From positions 81,330,096 to 81,394,095 of the forward strand of contig CM065802.1 in assembly GCA_033398695.1 (NCBI GenBank): a DNA stretch of 64,000 nt. Reading direction: 5' to 3'. The notes beneath the pieces are model-generated. The model was given only the letters and a program-made list of their open reading frames with translations. It had not been told where the DNA came from and ran no database searches. Position 1 is the stretch's first letter, and each line of letters opens with the position of its first letter. The position numbers and the translations under genes were made by a program. Below are positions 22,563 to 35,481 of the stretch, in pieces. This DNA is from Orobanche coerulescens. Its lineage: Eukaryota; Streptophyta; Magnoliopsida; Lamiales; Orobanchaceae.

Positions 22563-22954
22563 TTAGCGTACGCTAATGTTGAAGACTTACGTATGCTAAA
22601 TCACGAGAGTTACGTACGTTATGGCCGAGACATTACGTACGTAATAAGAGGAATTGGACAGGATCGAGTCGTGGTCGGCAGGTGGGCCCGATGTCGGCAG
22701 TGGATGTAGACAGGCGAGTCAACCCCGACCATTACGTACGCTACGCATGTAGTATTACGTACGTAATATGGGTATGGTACTGTAGCAAGTCAAAGTACAT
22801 ATTACGTACGTTATTAAGGAATTGTTACGTACGTAAGCATGTTAACGAAACAGGTCAGTTAGTTCTGGAATGAGATTACGTACGCTCTGAAGGACATATA
22901 GCGTACGCTAAGCTTCATTACGTACGTTAGTACTGATGGTTAACGTACGTAACG
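22563..22954 (+). promoter_or_regulatory. TTACGTACGTAA palindrome array, LTR2
   Basis: Same arrangement as in LTR1, with a few point differences in individual palindromes, upstream of TATAAAA at 22967-22973. Confidence 0.65.
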
Positions 22955-25371
22955 ATCGATGCAGTTTATAAAATGAAGTCCGTTCTTTCATTTCACATCA
23001 GCACCTCACTTCGTTTTTCGTATCCAAACACCGAGAGAGAGAGAGTTCGCTCTCCTAAGTCGATTTTGAGCTTGAGGACTTGGATTTGAGGCTTGGATAT
23101 GGAGCTATGGTTGATTCTTGAAGTAATTGCTAGTGTTTTTCATCTTCTAAGAGGTAAGTTGGATAATCCTCCCTTTTATTTTGGATTTTCGATGTTGTTA
23201 TTGATGAATGATTCGTATGAAGATGATTAAGGTCTTGTTGTTACGATTCTTGAGTATATACGAGGTATTTGTTGAAGGAAGATGATGATATGTTGGTTTA
23301 GGCCTTGAATATGTTGATTATGATTATGAAATCATAGAGTTCTTGATGTTCTTGGTATTATTATCCATATTTGATCCGTATGATGATGATTAGGGAGTTG
23401 TTGTTACAATCTTTGAGGTTATGTAGAGTGTATGTTGAAGAATACGATGATTCATGACTTGGATTACGAATTGGAAGATTATCTTCATGTTAAAAGGATA
23501 TTGAGTTATGTTGTTTTAATGGTTATGAACATGAGTTCGAATCCCTTAGTGTTCTTGAGGAACTTTTGATGAATTTAACATAACAAGACGATCGTATGTT
23601 GAATTAATCGGATTATGAATCGTGTTGTGGTTTTGAGTTCGTAATTGTTTGAGTTGGATTGTCTGGACTTGTGTCTAATCGAGATATTGTGGAACCGTTG
23701 GGGTTTATTGATCGGTTGTATTAATTGATTATGATCATCGAGTTGTAGTTTGTATTGTAGATATCGTTTAATCGTTGAGATGATTTGGTTGGTCGTGTCG
23801 GTTGTTAATTGTTATCGGATATGTGTTATTTGATTACTTCGATAGGTTGAGATTATTGATCGGTGATTAGAACCATATGTTGCGGTCGTGTTCGAGTACG
23901 TTCGTGAATTGCGTTGGTCAGGGCCGAGGAGCTCGTAGACGAAGTCATTGTGACTGGTAGCGGATTCATCATCATCGTATCGGTATCGAGGCAAGTTATT
24001 ACTTGCTCAGTTATAATGTTTAATGAATGATTTCAGTTTCATTTCGTTTATAATGCATATAGCGATGATTATTATTGTGAACTCTGGTATTTGGATTGGA
24101 TATCGTTCTTCCGATTCTGGGAGTTAAATCATAATGTATATGATTTATTTCAGTTATTGGTATATTTGGGTATCGAGGATACATTGTGATAAAGACGAGG
24201 ATTCGAGTATTTATGGTTCATAATACGTTTGGATCGTCGAGCGTTGCGGATAATCGTCGGTGATGATTGGACATCGAGGTTGCTCCCGAAGGACTCGGGG
24301 CAAGTATTCCATATTGATTATGGTTTAGTGTTATTTATTTTGGTCTCGTATATTTTCTTTCATGTTGTTGAATATGAAGTCGTCCTAGTAAATTGTCATG
24401 TTGTCGTGCATGTTATGTTGTTCATGTTGATGAACGTGTTGATTTGCATATGTGTATGCATATTGTGTTGTTTATGTTGTGTAAATAATCCGATGGGATT
24501 ATGAGGATCTATGCTGAGGGCGCTGGATCGAATGTCCACCATGCGTTGGTTCGACGGGATCATCATGGGGATCTATCCGAGGGCGCCGGATCGTTGGGAT
24601 GAGTTTTCCACCATGCGTTGGTTCGACGGGATCATCATGGGGATCTATGCTGAGGGCGCTGGATCGTTGGATTACCAGTATTGTGTTGATGGAATCTTGT
24701 GAATTCGCATCATTGATTTTATCATGTGTTGTTGTTCATATGTGTATTGTTGGTTATCCACCTTATGCTGATCTGATAGGATCAACAAAGGGATCTATGC
24801 TGAGGGCGTTGGATCGTCGGATTTCCATGAGTATACATCATTGTTATTGTTGTGATCATATTGACGTGGTCATATGAGTATGCATTTGTAGGTCTTGTGT
24901 TAGGACCGTGTCCGTATTGTATTGATCTGATCTCGGATTAGACTGATATGATTGTCGTGGCACTTCATATCTCGAGGTATGTTCCGTATTTCTTTTGGTA
25001 TTTGTCTTTGATGGACAATCGATTATCGTCTTGGGATTTGATGATGTTATTCGATGGATCGTATTGGTCAGAAATGGTATATTTCCATATCGTGAGTTGT
25101 TTATGATAATTTGAGAATATTGAGTATTGTTTGAGGTACAATACAGATATTATGTTAGAGTTTATTGGTTAATTCGAGTACGAGATGTGAAATGTGATAA
25201 TGGTTATTCTGATGAGAATTACTTGAGTAAGTAAAGTTATGGCGGTAAGATTACGTTGGTCGTATTCTTATGTTGTATTCTCATTGGTATGTAATTATTA
25301 ATGTGATGTGACGGTTATCATTGTTGGATATTATGGATGACCCCGTCGTGGGATTTCTTTTTAGGTTCTTG

Positions 25372-25660
25372 CACTAGTAGAAACAGCCCCTTCCTTAACC
25401 CTTATTTTATGACCAACAGTCGAAGATGACTCGCAAATAGCTTAGTCACATAATCAGAGTCATAACGCGTAAAATTTCCATTAGCGATGACGCGAGTTTA
25501 CATGTGTCAAAAAGTGGCAGTCATAATCTTTTAAAATTTATTGATATCGATGACCAGCATTTTTCTTCGTCGTAAAATGGAGTCATAAATGAAAAACACG
25601 GAGTACCCCCGTGTATGCGGGTCATCTCCAAAACGTCGCGTTATAATTTTTTTAATCAAA
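25372..25660. repeat. CACTA2 left subterminal repeats
   Basis: Motifs TTATGAC, GTCATAA and ATGACGCG recur in both orientations. These are the likely transposase (TNPA-type) binding sites. A denser matching set fills 43225-43511. Confidence 0.75.
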
Positions 25661-25989
25661 ACGACGTCTATATTCCCTCCTACTCCACTTATCAATTCAT
25701 TCCCTCCTATTCCCGCTGAACACAAGAAACACACTCAAACACACACACACTTAACCCAAATCTCACAAATCTCTCACAAACATCAGTCGATTCATCACTC
25801 AAATCACTCAAATCTCTCAAACACACACACTTAGTCGATTCACCCCCAAATCTCACACACATCAGTTGATTTTGCCCCAAATCTCTCAAGCCCTAATTTC
25901 AGTCTATTTTGCCCTAATTTCAGTCGTTTTGTGGAAGTTGCAGTCGCGTAATCAAAAAGGTATGTTCATAAAACGTAATCAAAACTCTC

Positions 25990-27025
25990 ATGGATAAATC
26001 TTGGATTCTGTCCGATAGATTATCAATCGCGTACGAGGAAGGTGTGAATGCATTTTTAGAGTTTGCACAATGTAATAATCCGAATTCGGACGCCATTCCA
26101 TGTCCTTGTGTAAACTGTATAAATTTGTGTCACACTTCAGTTTCCAACGTGCGCTATCACCTGTTTAAACACGGGTTCGATGAGAAGTATAAGGTTTGGT
26201 CCTTCCACGGAGAGAGTTTATCTAAGTCTGAACCTAATGAGTCTAATCAGCCTAGACCTCCTCAGTTCGACTACGCGAAGGAGATGCTACATGATGCCTA
26301 CACATATGCAGAGAATGAACCAAGTTCATTGAAGTCACTTCTTGAACAATGCGACAAGCCACTTTATGAAGGGTCTAACCATAATGCACTAAGTGGGTTC
26401 TTTGAAATTCCAACATTTGAAGGGTCAATTTGGCTGGTCTGATACAAGCTTTGATGCTTTATTGGGCGAGCTATATGATGTTTTGCCTCCAAATAATGCA
26501 ATCCCTAAGTCGCTATACGAAGCCAAGAAGTTGCTAAAAGGCCTAACTATAGAATACATAAAGTATCATGATTGTGCTAATGACTGTGTCTTATTCTGGA
26601 AAGAACATGAGGATGCTACTCAATGTCCAACATGTGGTACTTCTCGGTGGAAGGAGAATACCAAGAACGTGCCGAGAAAAGTTGTTTGGTATTTTCCACC
26701 AATTCCTAGATTTAGGAGAATGTTCGCGTCACCAGAAACCGCACGGGACCTGATTTCGCACGCGCAAGGTCGGGTCAGTGATGGAAAGCTGAGACATCCT
26801 TCTGATTCCCCATCTTGGAAACTTGTTGATGACAAGTGGAAAGACTTTGGAAACGAAGATAGGAATCTGAGGTTAACCTTGTCCGCGGACGGTATAAATC
26901 CTCATAAGTCATTAAGTGCAAAGTATAGTTGTTGGCCGGTTACCCTAGCAACATACAATCTGCCTTCTAATTTGTGTATGTCAAGAAAGTTCTTGATGTT
27001 GACTCTATTGATATCAGGTCCAAGG
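25990..27025 (+). pseudogene. CACTA2 TNPD/TNP2 transposase, N-terminal part
   Basis: The frame from ATG 25990 (MDKSWILSDRL) carries the transposase-associated domain: a cysteine cluster (PCPCVNCIN) followed by HLFKHGF. At about 26395-26440 a frameshift moves the reading from the first frame (ends 26442) to the next, which resumes with GQFGWSDTSFDALL. It then gives a zinc-finger-like CANDC...C/CPTC, KVVWYFPPIPRFRRMFASPE, LRHPSDSPSWK, RNLRLTLSADGINP and the start of LLISGPR. The order fits TNP2 (Transposase_21) of plant CACTA elements. The frame is split at 27025 by LARD-C within the LLISGPR-QPGNDID motif, and continues at 35487. Confidence 0.9.
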
Positions 27026-27406
27026 TGTAACACCCCCAGAATCAAACCGGGAATATTACACGCCGCAGACCCTCTCCGTGAGGATCCACCAGGCTAGACA
27101 TCAAAACTACACAATAAATTACATACCGACATGATAAAATACCAAATCCGTAGACCAACTTGGTCTTTCGTCACTAACATACAAGTCAAAACTACACATT
27201 TCCATCTCGACTCGTACCCGTACAAGGGTAAAATACACTCACAAACCAAAAGTACGACAGAAGAAAGACCATACACAAACTCGGACTGACTGTATCCAAC
27301 ACTGGCCTTCGTATGATTAGTATCGTTCGCCTTCCATCATCCTTCGCGCCGATCCTGTGTTTTGCTCCCAAACCTGCATGTACACGGATGCAAAAACAGA
27401 CATCCA

Positions 27407-27447
27407 CCCCGAATACTCGGGGTTAGCAAAACTCCACTGTTTTGCTA
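27407..27447 (-). other. Double stem-loop, LARD-C 3' LTR
   Basis: CCCC/GGGG stem 27407-27422 and TAGCAAAAC/GTTTTGCTA stem 27424-27447. The equivalent in the other LTR is 32952-32994, with a longer CCCCCGA.../...TCGGGGG stem. Confidence 0.65.
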
Positions 27448-29277
27448 GTACAAGTATAAAGTGCAAATACGAGCCATACAAAACACATTCCGAGAATACA
27501 ACAAAAGACTTCCCGAGCTATTTGATAATTGAAATAGTTCAAGTCTTGAAAGTAGAAACCAAAATAAGAAAGCACTTTGAAAACATTTTCAAATCTCGGA
27601 GTTTTCAAAACATTTGCGATAGTAAAGTTCTTAATTCTTCAAAAGCCACTTAGAGTCACCGCCCAATATTCATTTTCCAAAAATGCAAATCCGATTAACA
27701 AAACACGGGGTTCACAACCCAACTCTTTCCAGAAACAAAAAACAGGGTCCACGACCCAACCATTTCGATCATCAATACAGGGTCCACGACCCGTTCATTC
27801 ACTTCAATTCACTTCCAACGACACGTTACACACACATATTATTTTTATGCCATTTTAGCCAAACACCAAGACTCGATATATAATGTCTCTCGACTCCGAG
27901 CAACAAGCATTGTGATACTCCGGACATATCACAATTAATCAACAGTACAAACACTCTGGCAATTCTCGCGACCCGGTCCAGCCCTCCGGTCCCTCCGTAA
28001 GGCCACCAAGTCCCTGTGTGCCCCGTTGAGCAATCCCCAGGTGAGAATGCCCACTCGAAGTAACTCTCGCGACCCGGTCCAGCCGCTAAGCCACCAGGTC
28101 CCCGTGTGACCCCGTCGAGTCAATCCCCGAGTGAGAGTACCCGAGAAAAACCTTACAACTCTCATCAATTCACATTTCCAAAACCACAATCCTCAAGAGT
28201 CAATCACAATATATATAGTCGAGGTATTTTGCTAAAATGGCCATATTATTCTAACATATACTCACGACCCAGAATTAATACTATCCACACAGAAACACAT
28301 TTATCTCAACAACACCGAACGACACAACCCGTATCACACAACTCATGTATCCACCGATAACCACATGATTCCACGCATAATTCATAACAAAAAGGGTTTA
28401 ACCACCAATTACCGACGACATATTCACACATAATGACATCATCCGAAGGTAGGGAGTTCCTATACTCAACACTAACACACATAGTCAAATAATCACATTA
28501 AGTCTCGAACAAAAGATTCATCCTTTAAGAAAACCATAATTGTAAATATACCGATTCTTTAGAAAAATGGTTGTAAACAATTCGTTTAGCACGTATCGTC
28601 AACTTTCAACCATCATATTCACAAAACACGTATGTATGGGCAAGATACTTGCCTCGATAGTCGATGCCGGACACTCCGACGAACATGGCTCAACCAGGAA
28701 ACCTCGAATGCCCACAACCCTCCGGCGGAAACGACGGTAACATAACCGATCGGGAAACGGCGAACGGAAGGGTTCCGACTCAAGTTCTTCGCAAGGAACC
28801 TGACCCTAACATAATACCGTCAATAATCAATGATGGTACGAGGAAGAATAATCGTAGAATGCCCAAAAACCCCTCCCTCTAAGGATTTTCACCGGACACC
28901 TTCAAGGCACCGATTAGGAACTCAACAAAACGAAGAATCTTTAACAATCGAACCATGAATCAACAAGGAAATTGGTATAAAACAACTTAATAATCATCAA
29001 TCCCTCACTATTCTAAGATATAACGAATCAAACGGACGAAATCAACAAAATCCCCAATTTTTCCCAAAACTAGGATTTTAAGAAAACTAACCTTGATTCG
29101 CTGGATTGAAGGATGTTATGGAGTGATTAATCGATGATATAAGCTCCAAAACTTCGTGGATTAGTTGTATAATAACATGCCTTCATGATCTCCAATGACC
29201 CAGCCGCGTAAGAGAAAGGGAGAAAATGAAAAATGAGTGCAAACAGGACTGCTCGGTAATATTTATACTGGTGCAGT

Positions 29278-29635
29278 CTAGCGTGCGCTAGACTGCCGAT
29301 CTAGCGTGCGCTAGCGGGCGGTCATGGTCGAGAATGTTCGGCCGGGACCGCCATCATGCGCTTAACACGTGCGCTGTCGGCCCAGCCACATTCCAGAGAC
29401 TTCCTGGCTCGGCCAGGTAGCGTGCGCAGCCTTTTCAAAGCCGTAGCGTGGCGTGCGCTACCGGCCAGAAGGCGTCTTGATGTCCGGCGATGGCGTGCGC
29501 TACCCGCCGATCCTCCCAGCCCGAACCTTCGCCCCATCGCCTTGCCGACTAGCGCGGCAGCCTAACCGGCCATAGCGTGCGCGCCTCCCGGCCGTAGGCG
29601 TGCGCTACTTTCCGGCCGTGGCGTGCGCTACGCGG
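29278..29635 (-). promoter_or_regulatory. TAGCGTGCGCTA array, LARD-C 3' LTR
   Basis: Many copies of CTAGCGTGCGCTAG and GTAGCGTGCGCTAC variants mixed with CCGGCC, ending 10 bp from a TATAAATA box (29260-29267, minus). This is the one part of the LTR pair that differs strongly between the two copies. Confidence 0.65.
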
Positions 29636-29953
29636 TTCTGTCGCAACCGCCCGGCCAAGGCTCGCACTCGTCCGGCCAGGCTCGCACTCGTCCGGCCACC
29701 GTCCCCAACCGTCCGGCCAGTGTCCGACCACCATGATTCGACAACTCGATTTTCCGAAATCGCACGGAACGAACACGACAAAATACTCGGGGACAACATC
29801 ATCGGTCCGAAATGAAAACAACGGATAACAAATCATCACCTACGGTCTTAGACGCCAAAATCAGTTGTCGAGAAAATAATACCGGAACTCGACAACCGGG
29901 AAATATCTAAAAAAAAATCCAAAATAACCGGAACGAAAATCGTGGGTATTACA

Positions 29954-32570
29954 TTCTACCCCCTAAAAATAAGTTTCGTCCCGAAACTTAAAACAAAAGC
30001 AAGGCGACTCTCGACAACACACCAGAACTCCATGCAGTATAAAGCCACTACGATCCGATTCAATACGCAAGAATGCTTACGAAAAGCAACGAGCATGAAT
30101 CGTTGCGGTTGATAAAACCGAGCAATACAAAAATCAAGTCACGATCCCAACGCTGAAAGGTATGAAATTCCAATAACTCACTGATTTGGAAGATCAAATA
30201 CGAAGACAATTTCCCAACACTCATGGAAATCGCAAAATGGCCCAGATGTACAATAATCACGATTTCGAGGTCAAACGATAATGATTGGACAACGACGAAC
30301 GAATAGCAATGATCGAACAACAACGATAACCTTTGAAGTTCATACCTCAAATCAAGACATCAATAACTTGTAGGAAGCACGAGGTGTTAGTTTCGAACAC
30401 GGTTCACAAGAAATCGGTCCGAACTTGGAAAGATCACAACGATATGCACATCAATTTGTAACAATATCAGAACTCGCTCGAATGACAAATGAGAGAAACA
30501 ACACAAGGTCAGGAGCATTAGCGAACACAATCGCCTCAATACGGTCGAGCGAAGCGGAAACGAGAAGAAGAAAAAAATGCGGGCATTACATCATATCACC
30601 TTTAAAAGAGGTTTCGTCCCCGAAACCTAATAGCAACGAAGTGCTTGAATACCAACCTTCCCGGCCATATCCTCTTGGTCCCGCATCTAATCTCCATAAC
30701 CAACTGTACCATGGTCACGGTCGCGTCCTATGTCCCTCGGCATACTAAGCGGATTCTCACTCAATACGATTGCACCACTTCGCAAAAATAACTATACTAA
30801 AGTACCAACTTAGCATGACATATCACATAAGGTAACCAATAACAACTCGGAAAGAAAATCCACGAGGTATCCCTTTAAAGAAAATCTTTTGAAAATCATT
30901 GGCTTTGTATGTTATTCAAAATAAACTTTAAAATTACTTTTGGTACCTCGGGTTATTTCATAAAAACTTGTAATCAACATACTCTAACCGCCTCATTTGA
31001 AATCATTTGCCAAAATAACAATTCCTTGTAACCGGCGTTATCAAAATCGTCATGCCTTTACTCATCACCATCACCGTTAACAACCAACAACTTAACCATG
31101 CAAGATCATCAAACCATTCCTACATACTCTAACATTTCCAATTCCGAGTTTGAACTTTACATCGAGTGAGATTTTTTTTATCTTTCACTATATATATTTT
31201 TGAGAAAGAAATCGTATTGGTTTTTGAAAAAAAATATTTTATGATGTGAAAGATTTTTGAAAATCATGTACTCGAATTATTCGAAAATAAAATAGTACGT
31301 TAAAGTCATTTCTGAAAATTCTCCCAACACTACACAAGAATCAACGACGGTAACATTTTACAAAATGTTCAAGGTATTTTAAAACAACTCTTTCAATACC
31401 GTCGAGGTTTTATTTGAGAATCCTAGGCCGGCTCGCAAATTTCAAACAATTTCCAAAGTTCATACAAAGCCGCAGGCATAATCGCAACGTCAAATTAGTT
31501 TCAAAAATTGATTTCCGCAACTTGCACAAACTTATGAAAGTTTTAGGAAAACATTTCGAACACACACACAACAGACATAATTTATCAACTCATCGAACAA
31601 AATCAATTATCACTTAGCGCGAATGAAAGGTCACAACACTCGTCCACATCAAACGGTTGTCATCACTAGACAACGCACATAGAATACAGTCACAGATGAC
31701 TGACTGTAGAAAGTTAGACCTAACGGCTAAAATGCGGTTTCACATCCTCTGTCCCAGCTAACTAACGCACGCTACAACAATTATTTAGCGTGCACTATTC
31801 ATGTTGCATTAGCGCGCGTTAGCCTTGTACTTAGCGTGCGCTAACAGCTCAAATTCAGCACGTGATTACGAACATATATACAACATTACTAAAATCATTG
31901 GTCACAAATAAACAACAACACGTTCGAGTCTCAAAGCCATTGATTCGACCATGAGAAACCATCAAAAGACAATTGTTATTCAAAAACCGAATTCTTACCT
32001 CTTATTAAAGAGAGCTATCTCAATGCACACAAATCGAACGACCCATCATTCACATCATAGTTTTAATTTAAAAGTGGCAACACTGCCCGAACAACAAGAA
32101 TATCATCAAGTATTTGTCGACTAACAGTCATAAAACCGATAAGTTGAAAACGAGAGTCACGTCTTGTCTACATTTTGTAAACTTCACTTGGGTTCAAAAA
32201 TCGAGTTTAAAAACTTATAATATAAAATGAAAACAAAATATCGGTAGTTGGATTTCTCCAAAAATTTTGACCTTGAGGTCATACGAAAATCAAACAACAT
32301 AGGCCACATACTCACAAATCACCTTTAACTCCACATCATAACAAAAAATCATACAAGCTCGTATATCACAAGGCACAATATAGTAGGGAGACTTACATCC
32401 ACAGGTCGCACGAAGATGATGGCTGCACCTCGATACTAATCACGGCCGACATCACAGACGACGCGTCGCGACACGACTTAGACAAACACAATCTGACAGA
32501 ACAAGACACGACAATACCCGACTGGACCCGACAACCTAGGTTTCCGCAACATAAGCTCTGATACCATAAA
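29954..32570 (-). mobile_element. LARD-C internal region (non-coding)
   Basis: 2.6 kb with no gag or pol motif on either strand. In element sense it starts with the primer site and a leader carrying CGATACTAATCA (about 32430-32445). It holds four TTAGCGTGCGCTAA-like palindromes at about 31755-31852. A second pre-PPT-hairpin plus LTR-start-like junction lies at about 30570-30630, and the functional hairpin and purine tract at 29954-29990. Confidence 0.85.
32555..32566 (-). other. Primer-binding site of LARD-C
   Basis: TGGTATCAGAGC on the minus strand, a perfect 12-base match to initiator tRNA-Met, four bases from the LTR end. Confidence 0.85.
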
Positions 32571-35481
32571 TGTAACACCCCCAAAATCAAACCGGGAATA
32601 TTACACGTCGCATACCCTCTCCGTGAGGATCCACCAGGCTAGACATCAAAACTACACAATAAATTACATACCGACATGATAAAATACCAAATCCGTAGAC
32701 CAACTTGGTCTTTTGTCACTAACATACAAGTCAAAACTACACATTTCCATCTCGACTCGTACCCGTACAAGGGTAAAATACACTCACAAACCAAAAGTAC
32801 GACAGAAGAAAGACCATACACAAACTCGGACTGACTGTATCCAACACTGGCCTTCGTATGATTAGTATCGTTCGCCTTCCATCATCCTTCGCGCCGATCC
32901 TGTGTTTTTCTCCCAAACCTGCATGTACCTGGATGCAAAAACAGACATCCACCCCCGAATACTCGGGGGTTAGCAAAACTCCACTGTTTTGCTAGTACAA
33001 GTATAAAGTGCAAATACGAGCCATACAAAACACATTCCGAGAATACAACAAAAGACTTCCCGAGCTATTTGATAATTGAAATAGTTCAAGTCTTGAAAGT
33101 AGAAACCAAAACAAGAAAGCACTTTGAAAACATTTTCAAATCTCGGGAGTTTTCGAAAACATTTGCGATAGTAAAGTTCTTAATTCTTCAAAAGCCACTT
33201 AGGGTCACCGCCCCAATATTCATTTTCCAAAAATGCAAATCCGATTAACAAAACACGGGGTTCACAACCCAACTCATTCCAGTCACAAAACACAGGGTCC
33301 ACGACCCAACCATTTCGATCATCAATACAGAGTCCACGACCCGTTCATTCACTTCAATTCACTTCCAACGACACGTTACACACACATATTATTTTTATGC
33401 CATTTTAGCCAAACACCAAGACTCGATATATAATGTCTCTCGACTCCGAGCAACAAGCATTGTGATACTCCGGACATATCACAATTAATCAACAGTACAA
33501 ACACTCTGGCAATTCTCGCGACCCGGTCCAGCCCTCCGGTCCCGCCGTAAGGCCACCAAGTCCCTGTGTGCCCCGTCGAGCAATCCCCAGGTGAGAATGC
33601 CCACTCGAAGTAACTCTCGCGACCCGGTCCAGCCGCTAAGCCACCAGGTCCCCGTGTGACCACGTCGAGTCAATCCCCGAGTGAGAGTATCCGAGAAAAA
33701 CCTTACAACTCTCATCAATTCACATTTCTAAAACCACAATCCTCAAGAGTCAATCACAATATATATAGTCGAGGTATTTTGCTAAAATGGCCATATTATT
33801 TTAACATATACTCACGACCCAGAATTAATACTATCCACACAGAAACACATTTATCTCAACAACACCGAACGACACAACCCGTATCACACAACTCATGTAT
33901 CCACCGATAACCACATGATTCCACGCACAATTCATAACAAAAAGGGTTTAACCACCAATTACCGACGACATATTCACACATTATGACATCATCCGAAGGT
34001 AGGGAGTTCCTATACTCAACACTAACACACATAGTCAAATAATCACATTAAGTCTCGAACACAAGATTCATCCTTTAAGAAAACCATAATTGTAAATATA
34101 CCGATTCTTTAGAAAAATGGTTATAAACAATTCGTTTAGCACGTATCGTCAACTTTCAACCATCATATTCACAAAACACGTAATGTATGGGCAAGATACT
34201 TGCCTCGATAGTCGATGCCGGACACTCCGACGAACATGGCTCAACCAGGAAACCTCGAATGCCCACAACCCTCCGGCGGCAGCGGTAACATAACCGATCG
34301 GGAAACGGCGAACGGAAGGGTTCCGACTCAAGTTCTTCGCAAGGAACCTGACCCTAACATAATACCGTCAATAATCAACGATCGTACGAGGAAGAATAAT
34401 CGTAGAACGCCCAAAAACCCCTCCCTCTAAGGATTTTCACCGAACACCTTCAAGGCACCGATTAGGAACTCAACAAAACGAAGAATCTTTAACAATCGAA
34501 CCATGGATCAACAAGGAAATTGGTATAAAACAACTTAATAATCATCAATCCCTCACTATTCTAAGATATAACGAATCAAACGGACGAAATCAACAAAATC
34601 CCCAATTTTTCCCAAAACTAGGATTTTAAGAAAACTAACCTTGATTCGCTGGATTGAAGGATGTTATGGAGTGATTAATCGATGATATAAGCTCCAAAAC
34701 TTCGTGGATTAGTTGTATAATAACATGCCTTCATGATCTCCAATGACCCAGCCGCGGAAGAGAAAGGGAGAAAATGAAAAATGAGTGCAAACAGGACTGC
34801 TCGGTAATATTTATACTGGTGCAGTCTAGCGTGCGCTAGACTGCCGATCTAGCGTGCGCTAGCGGGCGGTCATGGTCGAGAATGTTCGGCCGGGCCCGCC
34901 ATCATGCGCTGAACACGTGCGCTGTCGGCCCAGCCACATTCCAGAGACTTCCTGGCTCGGCCAGGTAGCGTGCGCAGCCTTCAGGCCGTAGCGTGCGCTA
35001 CCGGCCGGCCGTAGCGTGCGCAGTGTCCGGCAGTAGCGTGCGCTACCTGCCGATCCTCCCAGTCCAGAACCTTTCTGCCCTTACTGCCTCGGTCGACTAG
35101 CGCGCGCAGCCAACCGGCCATAGCGTGCGCTGCCTCCTGGCCGTAGCGTGCGCTACGCCGGTTCCTGTCGCAACCGCCCGGCCAGTGCCTGCACTCGTCC
35201 GGCCAGTGCCTGCAGCCGTCCGGCCACCGTCCCCAACCGTCCGGCCAGTGTCCGACCACCATGATTCGACGACTCGATTTTCCGAAATCGCACGGAACGA
35301 ACACGACAAAATACTCGGGGACAACATCATCGGTCCGAAATGAAAACAACGGATAACAAATCATCACCTACGGTCTTAGACGCCAAAATCAGTTGTCGAG
35401 AAAATAATACCGGAACTCGACAACCGGGAAATATCCGAAAAAAAATCCAAAATAACCGGAACGAAAATCGTGGGTATTACA
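32571..35481 (-). repeat. LARD-C 5' LTR
   Basis: 2,911 bp, nearly identical by eye to the 3' LTR except in the palindrome array (34826-35157), which has several indels. TATA equivalent 34808-34815, double stem-loop 32952-32994, GGCAAG hairpin near 34190-34204. Confidence 0.92.
34826..35157 (-). promoter_or_regulatory. TAGCGTGCGCTA array, LARD-C 5' LTR
   Basis: Same position and core as 29278-29635 but with different spacing, copy order and length. It lies immediately upstream of TATAAATA (34808-34815, minus). Confidence 0.65.

Larger units (their letters stand above)
27026..29953 (-). repeat. LARD-C 3' LTR
   Basis: 2,928 bp. In element sense: U3, TAGCGTGCGCTA array (29278-29635), TATAAATA (29260-29267), GGCAAG-ATA-CTTGCC hairpin (28639-28653), two ~90 bp tandem repeats (about 27955-28140), double stem-loop (27407-27447) and U5. 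Confidence 0.92.
27026..35481 (-). mobile_element. LARD-C: complete non-coding LTR element, minus
   Basis: An 8,456 bp insertion with target duplication CAAGG (27021-27025 and 35482-35486). The left LTR 27026-29953 is the 3' LTR and the right LTR 32571-35481 the 5' LTR in element sense. LTR ends are TGTAATACCC...GGGGGTGTTACA. The internal region is 2,617 bp. The primer site is at 32555-32566 and the pre-PPT hairpin at 29971-29989. No gag or pol is recognisable, so it was mobilised in trans. Apart from the palindrome array, the two LTRs look very similar by eye, suggesting a relatively recent insertion. It disrupts the CACTA2 transposase. Confidence 0.93.

Noticed and set aside
29322..29839. 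Arg/Ala-rich frames on both strands, with relatives at 34981-35367
   Set aside because: They lie in the palindrome array and U3 of LARD-C; the two LTR copies have different frames because of indels.
35340..35481. Upstream extension of the transposase frame starting at 35340
   Set aside because: This part lies inside the LARD-C LTR. The transposase sequence proper resumes only after the CAAGG duplication at 35482-35486.
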